Source of the DNA: an uncultured Clostridium sp.
Lineage (GTDB): Bacteria > Cyanobacteriota > Vampirovibrionia > Gastranaerophilales > Gastranaerophilaceae
Assembly: GCA_958449715.1 (NCBI GenBank)
Contig: CAUDIU010000092.1
Location: forward strand, 1-5,967
Reading direction: 5' to 3'
DNA: 5,967 bases
A model generated the notes under the pieces. The model worked only from the letters and a program-made list of their open reading frames with translations, ran no database searches and was not told the DNA's origin. This document shows, in pieces, positions 5,006 through 5,967 of the stretch. Positions within the stretch are counted from its first letter, which is position 1. Every line of letters starts with the position of its first letter. The position numbers and the translations under genes are program-made.

Positions 5006-5650
5006 TTATATATTGAAACTTTTTCTTGCACCTTCTTCGTGGTAAAAACCTCCGCCACAAATTGTCTCAACAACTTTTAGGACGAATTCTCTTGGGGCAT
5101 CTACTTGGTTTAAATAAAATTCTCTATTGGGTAGATGTCTAATTTTCATAATAGAATTTTGTGTAGATTCAGGCGGAATGAAAAGAGATGCTACTTCATA
5201 ATCTAAAAGTTTTCCCATTTCTTCATCGTGGTCTGTAACACCTTTCATTATTTCGTAATAATTGCCTTTTACTGCCATGATTCTGCTTGAAAATAAGTGC
5301 TGTCCATCTTCTCTATAAAGAGCTTGTGGCTGATAGTTACATCTTGTTGTAAAACTCATTTTGTGCCAAAGAATATTTACAATTACTACTGATTTTTGAG
5401 GGTCAGTATCTACGTAGATATTTTGAGTTGTCACATTTCTTGAAGAAAAAGCTTCTTTTAGAGTGTCAACTACAATTTGTAAGTTATCTATCATTCTTGT
5501 AAATATTTCATTTGTATTTACATTTGCATGTTGATAATCCAAAAACTGTTTATACATATGAGTAGATACAAGCCCTATTCTTTCTTGGATTAGAGCAGAT
5601 TTTCTTGCTGATGTTTCAGAATTATCAAAACTTTCAAAATTATTTAACAA
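5006..5650 (-). CDS. 214-aa hypothetical protein upstream of the prepilin
   Basis: I do not recognise this family. The protein looks soluble, with no signal peptide or membrane helix. Residues about 14-75 appear helical (SARKSALIQERIGLVSTHM through IDNLQIVVDTLKEAFSS). About 76-135 look beta-rich (KSVVIVNILWHKMSFTTR, RIMAVKGNYYEIM). The C-terminal part has conserved-looking turns FIPPES (157-162) and ICGGGFYHEE (197-206). The frame begins with TTG (5648-5650), because a stop lies two codons upstream and AGGT (5656-5659) plus AAAGGA (5661-5666) give a ribosome site. The next in-frame ATG (residue 32, 5555-5557) has a poorer site but cannot be excluded. It sits 19 bases before the prepilin start on the same strand, so a link to pilus biology is possible from position only. 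Confidence 0.8.
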   Translation of the reverse strand: MLNNFESFDNSETSARKSALIQERIGLVSTHMYKQFLDYQHANVNTNEIFTRMIDNLQIVVDTLKEAFSSRNVTTQNIYVDTDPQKSVVIVNILWHKMSFTTRCNYQPQALYREDGQHLFSSRIMAVKGNYYEIMKGVTDHDEEMGKLLDYEVASLFIPPESTQNSIMKIRHLPNREFYLNQVDAPREFVLKVVETICGGGFYHEEGARKSFNI

Positions 5651-5703
5651 TTGTTACCTATCCTTTTATCCACATGTAATAATAAACATGGATTTATGTA
5701 AAT

Positions 5704-5709
5704 ATTATA
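5704..5709 (-). promoter_or_regulatory. possible -10 of the 214-aa/prepilin operon
   Basis: A consensus TATAAT on the minus strand lies about 54 bases before the TTG start, in the 130-base gap after bioC. The hexamer 17 bases further up (TTCTAC) is a poor -35. It may be the operon promoter, but AT-rich sequence gives such matches by chance. Confidence 0.35.
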
Positions 5710-5780
5710 TGTTTTTTCTTTACAAAGTAGAATACACAATTGGTTGTATTTATTTTCGTATAAATAAGAAACTTGAATTT

Positions 5781-5967
5781 TTATTTAATTTTTTGACAAA
5801 TAAATATTATAGGAGAGTATGTAAGAGTAATTTCGGGGTATGTTTTTTTGTAATTATCGCAAAATTCTTTAACTTCTTTAAATGCCCAATGCTTCGCAGT
5901 GAGAGAATTTACACCAGTGTTTTTCATATGTGCAAGTAATTCCAGTGGGTTTGAAAAATTCATTTTA
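5781..5967 (-). CDS. bioC: malonyl-ACP O-methyltransferase, C-terminal end (partial)
   Basis: BioC methylates the free carboxyl of malonyl-ACP with S-adenosylmethionine, which disguises it for two rounds of fatty-acid elongation to the pimeloyl precursor of biotin. Only the last 62 codons are in the window. The visible part matches the C-terminal signature of the family: SNPLELLAHMKNTGVNSL, a helix that typically reads like LRHLKATGVNA in homologues, then KEFCDNYKKTYPEITLTYSPIIFIC, where the YPxxLTYxP strand near the end is characteristic. The Rossmann methyltransferase core with the SAM-binding Gly motif lies outside. The frame stays open to the window edge, and the Met at 5961-5963 is probably internal. 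The stop is TAA at 5781-5783, followed by a 130-base gap before the next gene, with no clear terminator. Other SAM-dependent methyltransferases are possible but less likely. Confidence 0.68.
   Translation of the reverse strand, partial: KMNFSNPLELLAHMKNTGVNSLTAKHWAFKEVKEFCDNYKKTYPEITLTYSPIIFICQKIK

Noticed and set aside
4987..5073. Longer version of the prepilin starting at 5073
   Set aside because: It would overlap the 214-aa gene, adds a basic stretch unlike a pilin leader, and bypasses the AAGGAG site placed ideally for the ATG at 4986.
4883..5080. 65-codon plus-strand frame across the prepilin start
   Set aside because: It reads the G tract as Gly codons and runs antisense to two supported genes; no ribosome site.
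5731..5750. AATACA/TGTATT inverted repeat as a bioC terminator
   Set aside because: Only six A/T-rich pairs, an eight-base loop and no T-run after it on the minus strand.
5688..5939. 83-codon plus-strand frame near the right end
   Set aside because: Phe/Cys/Tyr-rich shadow antisense to the bioC end and intergenic DNA; no ribosome site.
1..5967. CRISPR array, tRNA, rRNA, insertion sequence or attachment site
   Set aside because: No spaced direct repeats, no tRNA-like cloverleaf, no transposase or integrase motifs, and no flanking terminal repeats were seen.

Overview
This is an AT-rich window (roughly 30% GC by eye) with bacterial gene organisation: tightly packed genes, Shine-Dalgarno sites of the GGAG/GAGG type, and ATG or TTG starts. 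The best taxonomic clue is the prepilin gene at 4144-4986. Its signal core (FGFTLAETLITIGIIGIVA) and cysteine-rich C-terminus ending in an NMDYLHCDDLEW-type motif resemble the large prepilin families of gut Melainabacteria/Vampirovibrionia (Candidatus Gastranaerophilales). That placement is inference, with moderate confidence. The small unrecognised genes would fit a poorly studied lineage of this kind.

Layout. Positions 2-121 (+) hold the 3' end of an unrecognised gene whose stop overlaps the stop of a convergent operon. That minus-strand operon runs from 2285 down to 118. It encodes a PAS-domain histidine-kinase-like protein that has lost its phosphoacceptor histidine and other key residues, then a MalK/UgpC/MsmK-type ABC importer ATPase without permease genes in view. 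A 249-base AT-rich divergent region separates it from a plus-strand gene (2535-2894) for a small glutamine-rich protein. Next, on the minus strand, is aroQ (type II 3-dehydroquinate dehydratase, 2950-3396), with a good sigma-70-type promoter.

The 260-base gap 3397-3656 holds a rho-independent terminator on the plus strand with no coding gene in front of it. It is preceded by C-rich anti-Shine-Dalgarno-like sequence, which suggests a small RNA of about 100 nt. Downstream, a consensus-like promoter drives a two-gene plus-strand operon: an 84-aa protein with weak resemblance to an Sm-like barrel (3657-3911) and a 73-aa C-terminally anchored membrane protein (3918-4139).

The right side reads on the minus strand: the 3' end of bioC (malonyl-ACP methyltransferase, 5781-5967, running off the window), then a two-gene operon of an unrecognised 214-aa protein (5006-5650, TTG start) and the prepilin.

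Most notable points: an 11-base C tract near the start of the prepilin coding sequence, where a change of one base either way gives an early stop (candidate phase variation); the degenerate histidine kinase; and the candidate small RNA, whose C-rich segment could pair with the ribosome binding site of the ABC ATPase gene in this same window.
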